DNA of 64,000 bases from Planctomycetaceae bacterium (GTDB lineage Bacteria; Planctomycetota; Planctomycetia; Planctomycetales; Planctomycetaceae). The stretch spans positions 62,001-126,000 of the forward strand of contig JAKFWA010000120.1 in the NCBI GenBank assembly GCA_021732995.1, read 5' to 3'. Positions within the stretch are counted from its first letter, which is position 1; each line of letters starts with the position of its first letter. The notes beneath the pieces were generated by a model. It saw nothing but the letters and a program-made list of their open reading frames with translations. It did no database searches and had not been told where the DNA came from. Made by a program: the position numbers and the translations under genes. Positions 38,013-46,584 of the stretch are shown here, in pieces.

Positions 38013-38474
38013 TCACGCAGTTCCCGCACGCTTTAGGTGTCGGAAAGTTGTGCGGAGAATGTCTTGTTCTTCGGCTCCGACAGTGCCTTTGGGGTAGCAA
38101 TCAGCGACTGCTTGCTCCACGACAGCGGTCGTCAGCCCATTAAGTCCGAGTGCTTGCAAGCTGGAGAGCAGGTCGCCGAAGTCAGCCTTTGGTTTCGGCG
38201 TTGCGATGGTCTTGGGAGCAGTCTCGCCGGTGCGTTCGTAGAACAGCACGTATTGACCATTCACGCCGATGCCCAGCTCACGTGCCTTGCAGATATCCGC
38301 AACCAACGAGGCGTTGTAGTACGGTCTACCGTTCGCCAGCTTCAGCGGAGCATGGAACGTCCCCTTCCGCACATGGGCGTAGAATTGGCTTCGGGACATT
38401 CCAATCAGAGAGCACATTTTGGACACACTAATTGCAGCTTTGATTCGATCATCGGTCATTGTCTGAGCAGTCAT
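38013..38474 (-). CDS. Helix-turn-helix protein, excisionase/AlpA-like N-terminus
   Basis: A 153-residue protein. Residues 12-60 look like a MerR/excisionase-type HTH (ISVSKMCSLIGMSRSQFYAH then a wing). The C-terminal half is less conserved and includes PKPKADFGDLLSSLQALGL. The ATG at 38474 has AGGAG at good spacing. It sits between the integrase and the RuvB-like gene, a place suited to an excisionase or element regulator. Confidence 0.6.
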   Translation of the reverse strand: MTAQTMTDDRIKAAISVSKMCSLIGMSRSQFYAHVRKGTFHAPLKLANGRPYYNASLVADICKARELGIGVNGQYVLFYERTGETAPKTIATPKPKADFGDLLSSLQALGLNGLTTAVVEQAVADCYPKGTVGAEEQDILRTTFRHLKRAGTA

Positions 38475-38516
38475 CGTTCGATCTCCTTTCATAAATCGGA
38501 CAGGTCCAGAACGCTG

Positions 38517-39482
38517 TCATTCTTGAATTGTCTTCAGGTGCTCAACTCCGACTGCCGTCAAGGCACGGCCTTTTTCGCTCTTGTTGATGAGGCCGAGACG
38601 GATGAAGTCACGCTCAAACATCTCAATGGTTTGCTTGGGTAGGCCGAGATGCGTGGCAATCACATTGAGCCGTACTGGTCCTTGGTGCTCACGCAGCAAG
38701 TGCAGATAGCGTTGCTCGGTTAGGTCGAAGCCAAGTTCATCAACGCCTTCGATCTCCAGCATGCGATGAACGTGTTCGGCTTCAATCACGTCAGATGATT
38801 CCGACGAAGCCACACGTTTGGCTGCATCCAACATTCGAACTGCCAAGCGAGGGACACCACGACTGCGCCGAGCGAGTTCACCGATAGACTTTTCATGCAA
38901 CTGCCAACCAAGTCGCTTCGCTCGCTGACTGATCAGCAACGTCATCTCGTCATCGGAGTAGTGCGTCAGCCTCAGCAGAATCTTGAAGCGGTCCCGCATG
39001 CTCGGTGTCAGCAAGTACTCGTCCGTGGTGGCTCCAATTAAACAGAACGGTGGCAAGGTGATTGCTTTGCGATTGCCGCCAAGAAAGAGCTTGCGTTCTT
39101 CAAGGGCTCGATAGAGGCAGACCTGCACCGTTGATGTGAGTTCATGGATCTCATCAAGCAACAGGATGTCGCCGGGCTCTAGCATCATCAGCAAGCCTTG
39201 CATCTGGCCGGGATTGCCGATGTTCTGAGCGAGTTCTGTGTGGCACTTCGCACAGACTTCACGAGCGATAGTTTCTGATAGCAGGGTCTTGCCAACACCG
39301 CCAGGTCCGCACATCAACAAGTGAGGGAAGGCAGCTTCAATGCCGGTCTTCTGTCGATCGTTGAAGTAAGCATCTAAGGCCGTCTGAAGAACGGTGACGG
39401 CTCTCGATTGGCCGATGACGTGACTGAGGCTGGCAACGATCGGCTGTGTGTCTTCGTCTTGAATCATGCTGTTGGCTTTCAT
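38517..39482 (-). CDS. RuvB-like AAA+ ATPase
   Basis: A 321-residue protein with the RuvB core: Walker A GPGGVGKT at residues 59-66, Walker B ILLLDEIHEL, sensor 1 FCLIGATTDEYLL and the arginine finger region MRDRFKILLRL. The C-terminal winged helix is present (QRYLHLLREHQGPVRLNVIA). RuvA and RuvC are absent nearby, and the core sequence differs from housekeeping RuvB, for example an extra CAKCH pair in the N-terminal domain. It is probably an element-borne paralogue in recombination or replication. Confidence 0.75.
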   Translation of the reverse strand: MKANSMIQDEDTQPIVASLSHVIGQSRAVTVLQTALDAYFNDRQKTGIEAAFPHLLMCGPGGVGKTLLSETIAREVCAKCHTELAQNIGNPGQMQGLLMMLEPGDILLLDEIHELTSTVQVCLYRALEERKLFLGGNRKAITLPPFCLIGATTDEYLLTPSMRDRFKILLRLTHYSDDEMTLLISQRAKRLGWQLHEKSIGELARRSRGVPRLAVRMLDAAKRVASSESSDVIEAEHVHRMLEIEGVDELGFDLTEQRYLHLLREHQGPVRLNVIATHLGLPKQTIEMFERDFIRLGLINKSEKGRALTAVGVEHLKTIQE

Positions 39483-39497
39483 GTGAGATGTCGCTGG

Positions 39498-39767
39498 TCA
39501 ATCATCAAGGCCGATTTCAGAAGACTCGGTGAGGTCGTACTTCGTGATGAACCAGTCGCAGAATTGCCGTGGTGACCAGTCATTGAGGTAGGACTGCCGC
39601 AGCACTTCGTCGTCACCGCAGAGGTCGGTCCACGAGGCACCGACACGGAGTTCCAACATGGAAGTGGTCTGCCACTTCCAGTCCTCAAACGTAATGTCGT
39701 TCATGCGGGTTAATCCCATGAGAAAGTTATTGTGATGCGTCGGATGAACGGTCCGCTTCGTGGCCAT
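39498..39767 (-). CDS. Hypothetical protein
   Basis: An 89-residue protein in the module, ending in WSPRQFCDWFITKYDLTE. Starts at 39767 (MATKRTVHPT) or 39704 (MNDITFEDWKW) are both possible. It ends 15 bases before the RuvB-like gene, so the two are likely co-transcribed. No family recognised. Confidence 0.45.
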   Translation of the reverse strand: MATKRTVHPTHHNNFLMGLTRMNDITFEDWKWQTTSMLELRVGASWTDLCGDDEVLRQSYLNDWSPRQFCDWFITKYDLTESSEIGLDD

Positions 39768-39789
39768 TTGGGCGGGCTCAGAACGTGGA

Positions 39790-40044
39790 TCAGTGCCAGC
39801 GAAGACGTGAGAGTTGTTGTTCTTCAATCCGCTTCGCTCGTAGCTCCCACCAAGGTCCACAGATCAACTTGATCCGTTTGATGACCCGATGAGCTTTGTC
39901 GAGCTTGCCTTGGTCTTCGTAATCGAAGATCCGCAGGCGTATCTGTCGGAGCATTCGCTCGTACTTGTGGAAGCGTTGGTTGTCCCGAATCTTTCGCTTG
40001 AGTGATGCAGGTGAAAGAAGGATGCGGTCTGCTTCGTCGATCAT
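39790..40044 (-). CDS. Small basic helical protein
   Basis: An 84-residue, very basic and helical protein (for example KYERMLRQIRLRIFDYEDQG). It lies upstream of the 89-residue gene with a 22-base gap. GGAGCC precedes the ATG. Function unknown; nucleic-acid binding is plausible from charge only. Confidence 0.45.
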   Translation of the reverse strand: MIDEADRILLSPASLKRKIRDNQRFHKYERMLRQIRLRIFDYEDQGKLDKAHRVIKRIKLICGPWWELRAKRIEEQQLSRLRWH

Positions 40045-40103
40045 GTTGGCTCCAATTGAAGAGGCATGGATGTTGTTTCCGATGCCCCTTCAATTAGGTC
40101 CGC

Positions 40104-40721
40104 TTACTCATCTTCGATTTGCTTGAAACCAAGTGCCGTGAAGCAACGACGCAACGCATCTTCTGAGGGATAGCCGCCTTGATCGCTCCGGCTTTCAATC
40201 GCAGAGCATTCATGGTCTGACAGCCATGAATAGGCTTCGTATTGCCACTCGTCTTTCAGCTCGTATTCGTTCTTCAGTCGCCAAGCCGCACTGACGATGT
40301 TCTCGACCGTGGCTTCGTATTCCCGATTGGAGAAATCCTCGTCGTTGAGGATTGGATAATTGGCGAGCGATTCCATCAGTTGGTGGAAGGTCCGAAAGGC
40401 TTCGGTGATCTCGCCATCACGGAACACTCGCAACGAGAAGCCGTCGATGTATCCGACGACCCAATGGTTGTGACTTTCTTCAATGACATCGGGGTCGTCA
40501 CCTTCGGTGAATGACTGAAGCCCCTTCCGAATTTGTGTTGCGTTGCTTTGGTCTAACAGACCTGAATCACGGTGATGCGTGTAGTGGATCATCCACTGAT
40601 CCGAGTCATCCATCTCTTGTTCACGCCACCACACGAAGCAATTGAATCTCTCCCAATTGCCTGCCGATCTCGTTGCGGCCTCTTCAAGTTCCAAGTCACC
40701 AAGAAGTGTTGCTGTAGCCAT
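40104..40721 (-). CDS. Hypothetical protein
   Basis: A 205-residue acidic protein. Segments such as WERFNCFVWWREQEMDDS, DQWMIHYTHHRDSG and a C-terminal ALRRCFTALGFKQIEDE give no family I recognise. It resembles element-borne proteins that travel with ArdC-type genes. It stands alone, with no tight overlaps. Confidence 0.5.
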   Translation of the reverse strand: MATATLLGDLELEEAATRSAGNWERFNCFVWWREQEMDDSDQWMIHYTHHRDSGLLDQSNATQIRKGLQSFTEGDDPDVIEESHNHWVVGYIDGFSLRVFRDGEITEAFRTFHQLMESLANYPILNDEDFSNREYEATVENIVSAAWRLKNEYELKDEWQYEAYSWLSDHECSAIESRSDQGGYPSEDALRRCFTALGFKQIEDE

Positions 40722-40784
40722 CGCTCAATTCCCGTTGAAGGTTGATTTACCGTCACGGTGAAGAGCTGTGGTCCAGAAAGAACA

Positions 40785-40814
40785 AGGGCCAGCGAATCCT
40801 TTCGCTGACCCTTT
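40785..40814 (-). terminator. Hairpin after the ArdC-type gene
   Basis: AAGGGCCAGCGAA pairs with TTCGCTGACCCTT with one mismatch, about 17 bases beyond the stop at 40831. This is the third gene-specific hairpin in the module. Confidence 0.55.
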
Positions 40815-40830
40815 GACGCTGATGATAATC

Positions 40831-41736
40831 TTAGAACGGAATCAGTTCGGGTTCGAGTTGGCGGGAATAGCTCAGCACGTGATCAGAAGCCTTCGCCGCA
40901 GCGGCTGAGGCTTTGAAGATGTATTTCGGGTCGTTCTCCAACGCCTTCAGCCACGAAGCCAAATAGGCTTGGACGTTCGACAGGTCGTCGGTGTTAGGAA
41001 TCGACAACTCGGCACACATGAAGGATGCGGCCATCTCGGCACGAAGTTCACCTTCGGGATAGCTGCCCGCCCAACCACAGCGGCTTTCGCTCCAGTGAGC
41101 TAACTCATGGAATGAGGTCGCATAGAACTCTTTCTCGCTGTGGAACCGCTCCTTAAGCACCATCTGAATTTGATCACTCGCCCGATTGTAGAAGCAGCGA
41201 TCACCACCGAATCGAATGTCGGCTTCAGTGGCCGAGATAGCCGCTTCCGCAGGAGCGAAGTCGATGAACTCGGTCGGCTTGGTTTCAATCTCGGTGTCTG
41301 CGAGATGTTGTAGGTTGGGAGGCAACTCAACTTGCTCAGCATTGAAGACGCTGTATTGCTTGAGGATGGGGAATCGGTCCTCAACTTCTTCGCCGGTCTT
41401 GGGGTCTTCTTTGATTTTGGTGAATTGAGCGTAGAAGATCACCCCGCAGCCCCAATTGCCGGGAGCAACATCTTTGGGGCGAGACATCACTGTGGCACCA
41501 AGATCACGCCATTGATTGAAGGTGGCGTACCACTTGGACGAGAAGTTGTATTGGTCCTGATGGAGCGACAACAGAAGGGGATTGATGCCTCGGTATGCCT
41601 TGCCACTCACGAGGTTCGTTGGGGCTCCAGTATTGGGCGACAGTGACCACGGTCGTCGCCAAGGAACACTGCCTTTCTTCAAGCTGTCTGCAATCTTCTG
41701 AGTGATCTCGCTTCGAATCTGGTCTTGGGTGGCCAT
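40831..41736 (-). CDS. ArdC-type antirestriction protein with zincin-like domain
   Basis: A 301-residue protein. Residues 1-120 are the ssDNA-binding N-terminal domain of the ArdC family (DSLKKGSVPWRRPW, GKAYRGINPLLL, WYATFNQWRDLGATV). The C-terminal metalloprotease-like domain has the HELAHW zinc motif near residue 210, then the third ligand region ELRAEMAASFMC. ArdC homologues protect incoming plasmid DNA from restriction and are common next to transfer genes. GGAGA precedes the ATG. Its position beside an Argonaute and BREX island is notable. Confidence 0.88.
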   Translation of the reverse strand: MATQDQIRSEITQKIADSLKKGSVPWRRPWSLSPNTGAPTNLVSGKAYRGINPLLLSLHQDQYNFSSKWYATFNQWRDLGATVMSRPKDVAPGNWGCGVIFYAQFTKIKEDPKTGEEVEDRFPILKQYSVFNAEQVELPPNLQHLADTEIETKPTEFIDFAPAEAAISATEADIRFGGDRCFYNRASDQIQMVLKERFHSEKEFYATSFHELAHWSESRCGWAGSYPEGELRAEMAASFMCAELSIPNTDDLSNVQAYLASWLKALENDPKYIFKASAAAAKASDHVLSYSRQLEPELIPF

Positions 41737-42141
41737 CGTTTCGTCTCCGGGTTTGGGTTGGTGAAGCCGTTGATGGCTTGACCAAGTGGTCCGGAAGACG
41801 AGCGAATTACAAAAGTTGGAATTGGCTGGATGACTGGCGATTGTTCGGTGTTCGTGACTTTTGGTTCGAAAGTTCGTTGAGTCGCACCGCTCGTTCTTTT
41901 CGCTCCTTGAGGCTGAAGAAAGTGCAGACTTTCTTATATATTTCTATACACGTTTCCGGACGGGAAACGATCAATATGGGGTCCAGAAGCGACTAAACCG
42001 TGGACCGCAGCAGTGCTTGGCAAATGAAACCGAGCTTCATTGGAGGTCGGGCCTGTTCTGTCCCTAGAGGATTCGCATGTCCGCACCATCGTTGCCAGTC
42101 GCTGGGAGTTGATGATTATAGCGAACTTCAGCCAGCGCTGC
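41737..42141. other. 405-bp gene-free border between module and defence island
   Basis: No credible gene. The stretch 41935-41975 is AT-rich with a CGTTTCC/GGAAACG hairpin (41951-41969), which could end the minus-strand Argonaute transcript or mark an element border. Nothing else was recognised. Confidence 0.35.
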
Positions 42142-43605
42142 TTACATATAGAACTTGTACTTTGGCTGCGGCTCTCGGTCGCCTGGAACTTCTCGCAGCA
42201 CATCGCCGACCAATCGGGAGAACCGCAGAGTGATTGGCATCAAGCCTTCCATGTTCGCCGAGTTCCAGTTCATCTTCGTCAATGTCATGACTTCTCGTAG
42301 CAATTCGGACTTAGCAGTATCCCCCACATGGTCGGCAATCTGAAGGGGCGATGGTACGTGGCCGTGCGGATATTTCCCCAAAGCTGGAAGGTATCCGGTC
42401 GTGTACAGGTAGCTAATGCTGCCCAAAGAAAAGAGTGTTCCCCGTAATGGGGGATATTGACCGGCACGTAGCAGCCGAGTGCTGTTAGTCGGCATTAGGG
42501 AAACAAGGTCATATAGGCAACCTCTACTCATTAGTGCGGCCTCGAAACCAATGCGCTCTTGAGGCTCGAAGCGGGATGTCTTGTGAATGACCACTCGCTT
42601 TGGCAACTGCTTTTGCTCAGCCTTGTAACGGTCCATCACCATCGAAATCAGCTTCTCGGACATCTCCTCCGTCAGATGCGGCGACTTGCCGTGCTGCCGT
42701 TCGTCCCAATGAAAGCGATGTCCTCGAAGAATAAGCCCTTCGCCGTTCTCATCGAACGCTTGAACCACGCTCGTCCGAAGTGTTGAGGATTCCCCCAAGG
42801 GCCGAAAGAAGCTGATGCCGATATAGCAACTCCCTGAGGGCAATGCCGTTGGCGCCCAAGGTAGGCCGTCGATCTTGAAATAAAGTCCAGTAAAAAGATT
42901 CCAGGCGATGACCGAGGGATGATCGAGACCACGCTTACTATCCGTTAGCCCAGTCGTTGAGTCCAAAAGGATTTGAGTCGGCTTCTGGTACTGCATGGCC
43001 ATCGCCTTGAATGCACGCCGAAGGTCACGGTGGATATGGCCAACGCCTTTCTCCACGTAGTCCACCACTTTGCAACGCTGATAGAGATCAGTCGGCAAGG
43101 CGAAGATGATGTAGTCGAGCGGGTGGTCCTTCTGCGTCAATAATCGCAGTTTGAGTTCCAGAATTAGCAGCAGCTTCTCGAAGCGGTCACGACTATTCCT
43201 AATCCCCAGAATGTCTTGGTGTTCGGAGCGGGTAATGAGTTCGATTAGCTTCGTGTCGAAGACGAGGTCACAACGAAATCCCCGGTCAGTCCGGCATCCC
43301 GGAAATGGCGTATGGTCATCGTCGCCATCGACGCCAAAGCTCGCCTCTTCGTAGTAACGTCTAGCGAAGTCCGCCGACTCACTCGTGCCGATGATACCAA
43401 TATGAACTTCACGTTTGTGTCGAAATGTGCCTAGCGAACGAGGCCCATAAAGCGGTATGCCCGTTTTCGGGTCCACATGTTCGTGGTTATCGGCGAAACG
43501 CAAGGATGGCTCCTCGATCCAATCTGCCGACAGGCGAGGCGCATCGAGAGTTATGGGTGCGACCTTGTAGCTATCGGGCCTATTCGTCTTCTTCCGAGCT
43601 TTCAT
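42142..43605 (-). CDS. Short prokaryotic Argonaute (MID-PIWI)
   Basis: A 487-residue Argonaute with MID and PIWI domains only, which is the short pAgo layout. The N-terminal DAPRLSADWIEEPSLRFAD and GPRSLGTF are typical entry segments; the MID part shows DYIIFALPTDLYQRC and AWNLFTGLYFKIDGLPW. PIWI begins GSCYIGISFFRPLG at about residue 258, continues through VVIHKTSRFEPQE at 338, and ends RFSRLVGDVLREVPGDRE. The first catalytic Asp of active PIWI domains is replaced (GIS), so slicing is unlikely, as in all known short pAgos. The start at 43605 overlaps the partner gene by 26 bases; an upstream ATG at 43758 would add 51 unlikely residues. Confidence 0.9.
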   Translation of the reverse strand: MKARKKTNRPDSYKVAPITLDAPRLSADWIEEPSLRFADNHEHVDPKTGIPLYGPRSLGTFRHKREVHIGIIGTSESADFARRYYEEASFGVDGDDDHTPFPGCRTDRGFRCDLVFDTKLIELITRSEHQDILGIRNSRDRFEKLLLILELKLRLLTQKDHPLDYIIFALPTDLYQRCKVVDYVEKGVGHIHRDLRRAFKAMAMQYQKPTQILLDSTTGLTDSKRGLDHPSVIAWNLFTGLYFKIDGLPWAPTALPSGSCYIGISFFRPLGESSTLRTSVVQAFDENGEGLILRGHRFHWDERQHGKSPHLTEEMSEKLISMVMDRYKAEQKQLPKRVVIHKTSRFEPQERIGFEAALMSRGCLYDLVSLMPTNSTRLLRAGQYPPLRGTLFSLGSISYLYTTGYLPALGKYPHGHVPSPLQIADHVGDTAKSELLREVMTLTKMNWNSANMEGLMPITLRFSRLVGDVLREVPGDREPQPKYKFYM

Positions 43606-44884
43606 CGTCGTTCCTCCATTCAATCCCGGCACCAGCCAGGGCCTCGTCATACTCCATGCGAGAAAATAGATCTTCTTTGTATGTCTGGTTCTTGAACGGC
43701 TTTGTATCACCGGGAATTCCCGGCCACTGAACGTCGAATGCCAGCATTGTTGTGTCAATCACTGCCGATTGATCGCCGAAGTTCAGGACCAGATTTGCAC
43801 TACCTTCTGAAAGGTAGTCTCGCCAGAAATTCACCTCGCCGAGGTAAATGTCGTTCCACATCCGTGCCTTCTTGCTCGTTACTCGCCGACCGATCTGCTT
43901 CGGTGGCAGTGGTGTGATACCATCTGAAGTGAGGTGGCGTTCGGGTCGAATGCTGAAGCACCACTGTCGTTTATCCACCCGGACAAAGTTCAAACCGACC
44001 GCCAAGTGCCACCAGTAATTCCTCGGTTGATCTGTGGCCTTGCTCATAGGCTGCCAGACCACATTGCGCTTGCTTCGGCCCTTGGCGTTGAGCGGGCGGT
44101 AATACTCCTGACGAGGCTTTCCAGCAACGAGAGCATCAAAGAAGAATCGCTTATGAAGCGGATCAAATCGGACCTGCTTGCGAGCAGCAAACTTGTAAAG
44201 ACCACGATTCAAGAGAGTGATGTACCGTCGATGTCCTTCAGGGTCGTCCCACAATTGTTCGGAGCGGATTGTCTCCACGCCCTTTTGATTGATAACACCT
44301 CGGAACGGCCCGTTGGGATCTTTCAGATTGTGAAAGCTGTATAACTTTCCGTCCCGCAAGATGAACCGGATGAGCTGGTTACCTTGGTCTGGGAAATGGA
44401 TGCGCTGCTTCACTTGATCGTCTTGACCCTCATGGAAGGCGCAAGGAGCGGTGAAGACAGCGGCAGGAAGGTGAGTAACGCTCAGCAGAGAACTGTGAAT
44501 GACTTCATCGGTGATTGTGATGGAGGACGGGAATGCTGTGCTACCTGTCGCTCGCCGAATCCGACCTTCGTGGTCTTCTTTGATCCGTCGCAGAACCGAA
44601 ACGCTGTAGGTCCGGGGTTGTGAGTCGATGATCTTGTGGTGATCGCCGCAAAGCAGCAGCAAGTTTGTGTGCTTGTTCCTGTCGTCATCCAACATCGGAA
44701 AGGCACCTCGTGGCCCTTGATGGCTATCTCCCACGATGTGAGCCATCTCGCCAAGAAAGGCGGCGGAATCGTTGGCGTTGCCGGGCTCGACAAGTTGGGT
44801 CGAGCAATTCGGGAAGGCACAAACGCCGCCTGAGAGGGCGATCAGGGCCTTCATTTCCTTGTCTGAGATGTTTTTGCGGCTCAT
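43580..44884 (-). CDS. HNH-APAZ effector partner of the short Argonaute
   Basis: A 434-residue protein. Residues 1-110 form an HNH nuclease of treble-clef type: CAFPNC (22-27), GEMAHI with the His at 49, then NLLLLCGDHHKII with C79 and the His pair 82-83. The rest is an APAZ-like domain, the segment that pairs with short Argonautes, recognised by context and by lack of any other fold. APAZ proteins carry many effector types (SIR2, TIR, nucleases); here the effector is HNH. The pair likely cuts DNA without strong sequence limits when guide-loaded Argonaute meets invader nucleic acid; this is inference from the family. GGGAG precedes the ATG. Confidence 0.85.
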   Translation of the reverse strand: MSRKNISDKEMKALIALSGGVCAFPNCSTQLVEPGNANDSAAFLGEMAHIVGDSHQGPRGAFPMLDDDRNKHTNLLLLCGDHHKIIDSQPRTYSVSVLRRIKEDHEGRIRRATGSTAFPSSITITDEVIHSSLLSVTHLPAAVFTAPCAFHEGQDDQVKQRIHFPDQGNQLIRFILRDGKLYSFHNLKDPNGPFRGVINQKGVETIRSEQLWDDPEGHRRYITLLNRGLYKFAARKQVRFDPLHKRFFFDALVAGKPRQEYYRPLNAKGRSKRNVVWQPMSKATDQPRNYWWHLAVGLNFVRVDKRQWCFSIRPERHLTSDGITPLPPKQIGRRVTSKKARMWNDIYLGEVNFWRDYLSEGSANLVLNFGDQSAVIDTTMLAFDVQWPGIPGDTKPFKNQTYKEDLFSRMEYDEALAGAGIEWRNDDESSEEDE

Positions 44885-45076
44885 CTATTCGACTCCCTTA
44901 ACGTGTCGCAGCTACGCCGATCCTTGGTGGCGTGACGTGATACGATCAACGCTACTGTTCGCAAAACAGGAAGTCAATGCGACGGGCGATTGAAATTCTC
45001 TTGGGCGGCTCGTAGACTGATCAAGTCGGCGAATTGGCGAGCAGTTTGGGGCTTGACCCCGGACAAGGAGCATGAT

Positions 45077-45490
45077 GTGTCAAGCAGCGTAGGAGAGCGG
45101 ATAAAGCAACGGCGGTTGGACATCGGTTGGACGCAGGATCAAATCTGCACTAAGACAGGTCTATCCAAAAGCTTCCTATCTGAACTTGAGAATGGAAAAC
45201 GAAGTGTCAGCGCTTCAAACCTGCTCGACATCGCTCGCACGTTGAATGTGTCGCTTGATTACCTGATGACCGGCAAGGCCAGCGGGGAGCAGCAGACCGA
45301 GGTTTCTATTCCATCATCGTTGGCGAAATTTGCCGCAGATGCAGGGCTATCCCTGCGGCAGACGTTGATGCTTTTGGACATGCAGAAGCAGATCGTGGCC
45401 CATCGCAGTGCCAAGAAGAAGGACGGTCTTGAAGCGGTGGACTGGCAAAAATTCTATGAGGGAGTGAAAGAGTTTCTGGAGAACGAATGA
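45077..45490 (+). CDS. XRE-family transcriptional regulator
   Basis: A 137-residue regulator with an N-terminal HTH: IKQRRLDIGWTQDQICTKTG, then LSKSFLSELENGKR and an ISVS-like tail. The C-terminal half is helical with no known domain. The start is GTG at 45077 because AAGGAG lies six bases upstream. Its stop overlaps the start of the metalloprotease gene (ATGA). It faces away from the HNH-APAZ gene across 192 bp, so it may control both directions. Confidence 0.88.
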   Translation: MSSSVGERIKQRRLDIGWTQDQICTKTGLSKSFLSELENGKRSVSASNLLDIARTLNVSLDYLMTGKASGEQQTEVSIPSSLAKFAADAGLSLRQTLMLLDMQKQIVAHRSAKKKDGLEAVDWQKFYEGVKEFLENE

Positions 45491-46584
45491 CTCGTTGGGA
45501 CCAAGCGCCAGAAATCTTCTCTCTCGCCGATGAACTCGGCGTCGGTGGCACTGCGCCTGCAAGCAGCATCCTCGATTATTGCCATCGTCGTATCGACGCC
45601 TGGGTGGCTAAAGCCGGTGGAGTCACGAGCATTGACGCCCTCGAATCGCTGGTCACGCAAAAACTCCAGATGGTCTTCGAGGAGATCAGGACCGACGACG
45701 ATTGGGAACGACTCAAAGAAGTCTACGCACGGGGCAAGAAAGAATTCGTCTTCGGTGCGATTCGGACAAAGTTCGATGACGACCACAACTTGACCTACGG
45801 TGCCTTGATTCAGCGCCGCAACGCTGGTCCGGCTGATATTGATCGGTTCGTCGCTGTGATTGATTGCCGTGACAACAAGTTGGCCCGTCGCTTCTTCACC
45901 CGTTGGCACGAGATCGCTCATCGCCTCACGACGCATACCGACATGTTGGAGCCGGTCTACCGCTCCGAGCACGATCCCATTGAAAAAATGATGGATGAGA
46001 TCGCCGCTCACGTTGGGTTCTATGACCCACTGTTCCGACCTATTTATCAGCAAGCCACTGAAGGCGTGCCTCATCTGAAGTTCGCCACGGTTGAGACTAT
46101 CATTGGCAGTGGTTTTCCCTCTGCCAGTTTCCAAGCCACGTTATTCGCCTGCACTCGGCGATTGCCAACCCCAGTGATCTACCTCGAAGCGGCTCTGGAT
46201 CACAAGAAGGAAGTGAAGCGACGACTTGCAGCACCGAGGCTGTTTGATGTCGATCCACCGCCCGGTGAACTGCGAGTGGTGAAAGTTCGTGCGAATGACG
46301 CTGCCTTCAAGGACAAGTTTTTCATTCCTGAGAAGATGCGAGTGCCTGCCGACTCCGTGATCCACAATCTCTTCGATGCAGACCCCATGACCGATGGCAA
46401 CGGCGAGGAATGCTTGAGCCATTGGGAATCACAAGGCAGGTCGCTCGGCCACCGTGCCGTGGTCGTGGATGCCCGAAAAGTCCATGACCGGGTGATAGCC
46501 ATCGTTCAGCCGGTGGATGCTGCAAGGGCGAAAGCAAAGTGCCAGATGAGCAGCTTGTTGGGGCAGGAGAATACGGGGGCATGA
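45487..46584 (+). CDS. ImmA/IrrE-type metallo-endopeptidase
   Basis: A 365-residue protein with the zinc protease motif HEIAH at residues 141-145 and a third ligand region KMMDEIAAHVGFY about 30 residues later. Such proteases cleave partner XRE repressors (ImmA acts on ImmR, IrrE on DdrO). Here the HTH and the protease are separate, coupled genes. The C-terminal 130 residues are of unknown fold. The stop overlaps the start of brxF in an ATGA. Confidence 0.85.
   Translation: MTRWDQAPEIFSLADELGVGGTAPASSILDYCHRRIDAWVAKAGGVTSIDALESLVTQKLQMVFEEIRTDDDWERLKEVYARGKKEFVFGAIRTKFDDDHNLTYGALIQRRNAGPADIDRFVAVIDCRDNKLARRFFTRWHEIAHRLTTHTDMLEPVYRSEHDPIEKMMDEIAAHVGFYDPLFRPIYQQATEGVPHLKFATVETIIGSGFPSASFQATLFACTRRLPTPVIYLEAALDHKKEVKRRLAAPRLFDVDPPPGELRVVKVRANDAAFKDKFFIPEKMRVPADSVIHNLFDADPMTDGNGEECLSHWESQGRSLGHRAVVVDARKVHDRVIAIVQPVDAARAKAKCQMSSLLGQENTGA

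Noticed and set aside
43606-43758. Longer Argonaute start at 43758
   Set aside because: The added 51 residues overlap the HNH-APAZ coding region deeply and do not resemble Argonaute N-termini; the start at 43605 gives normal short pAgo length.
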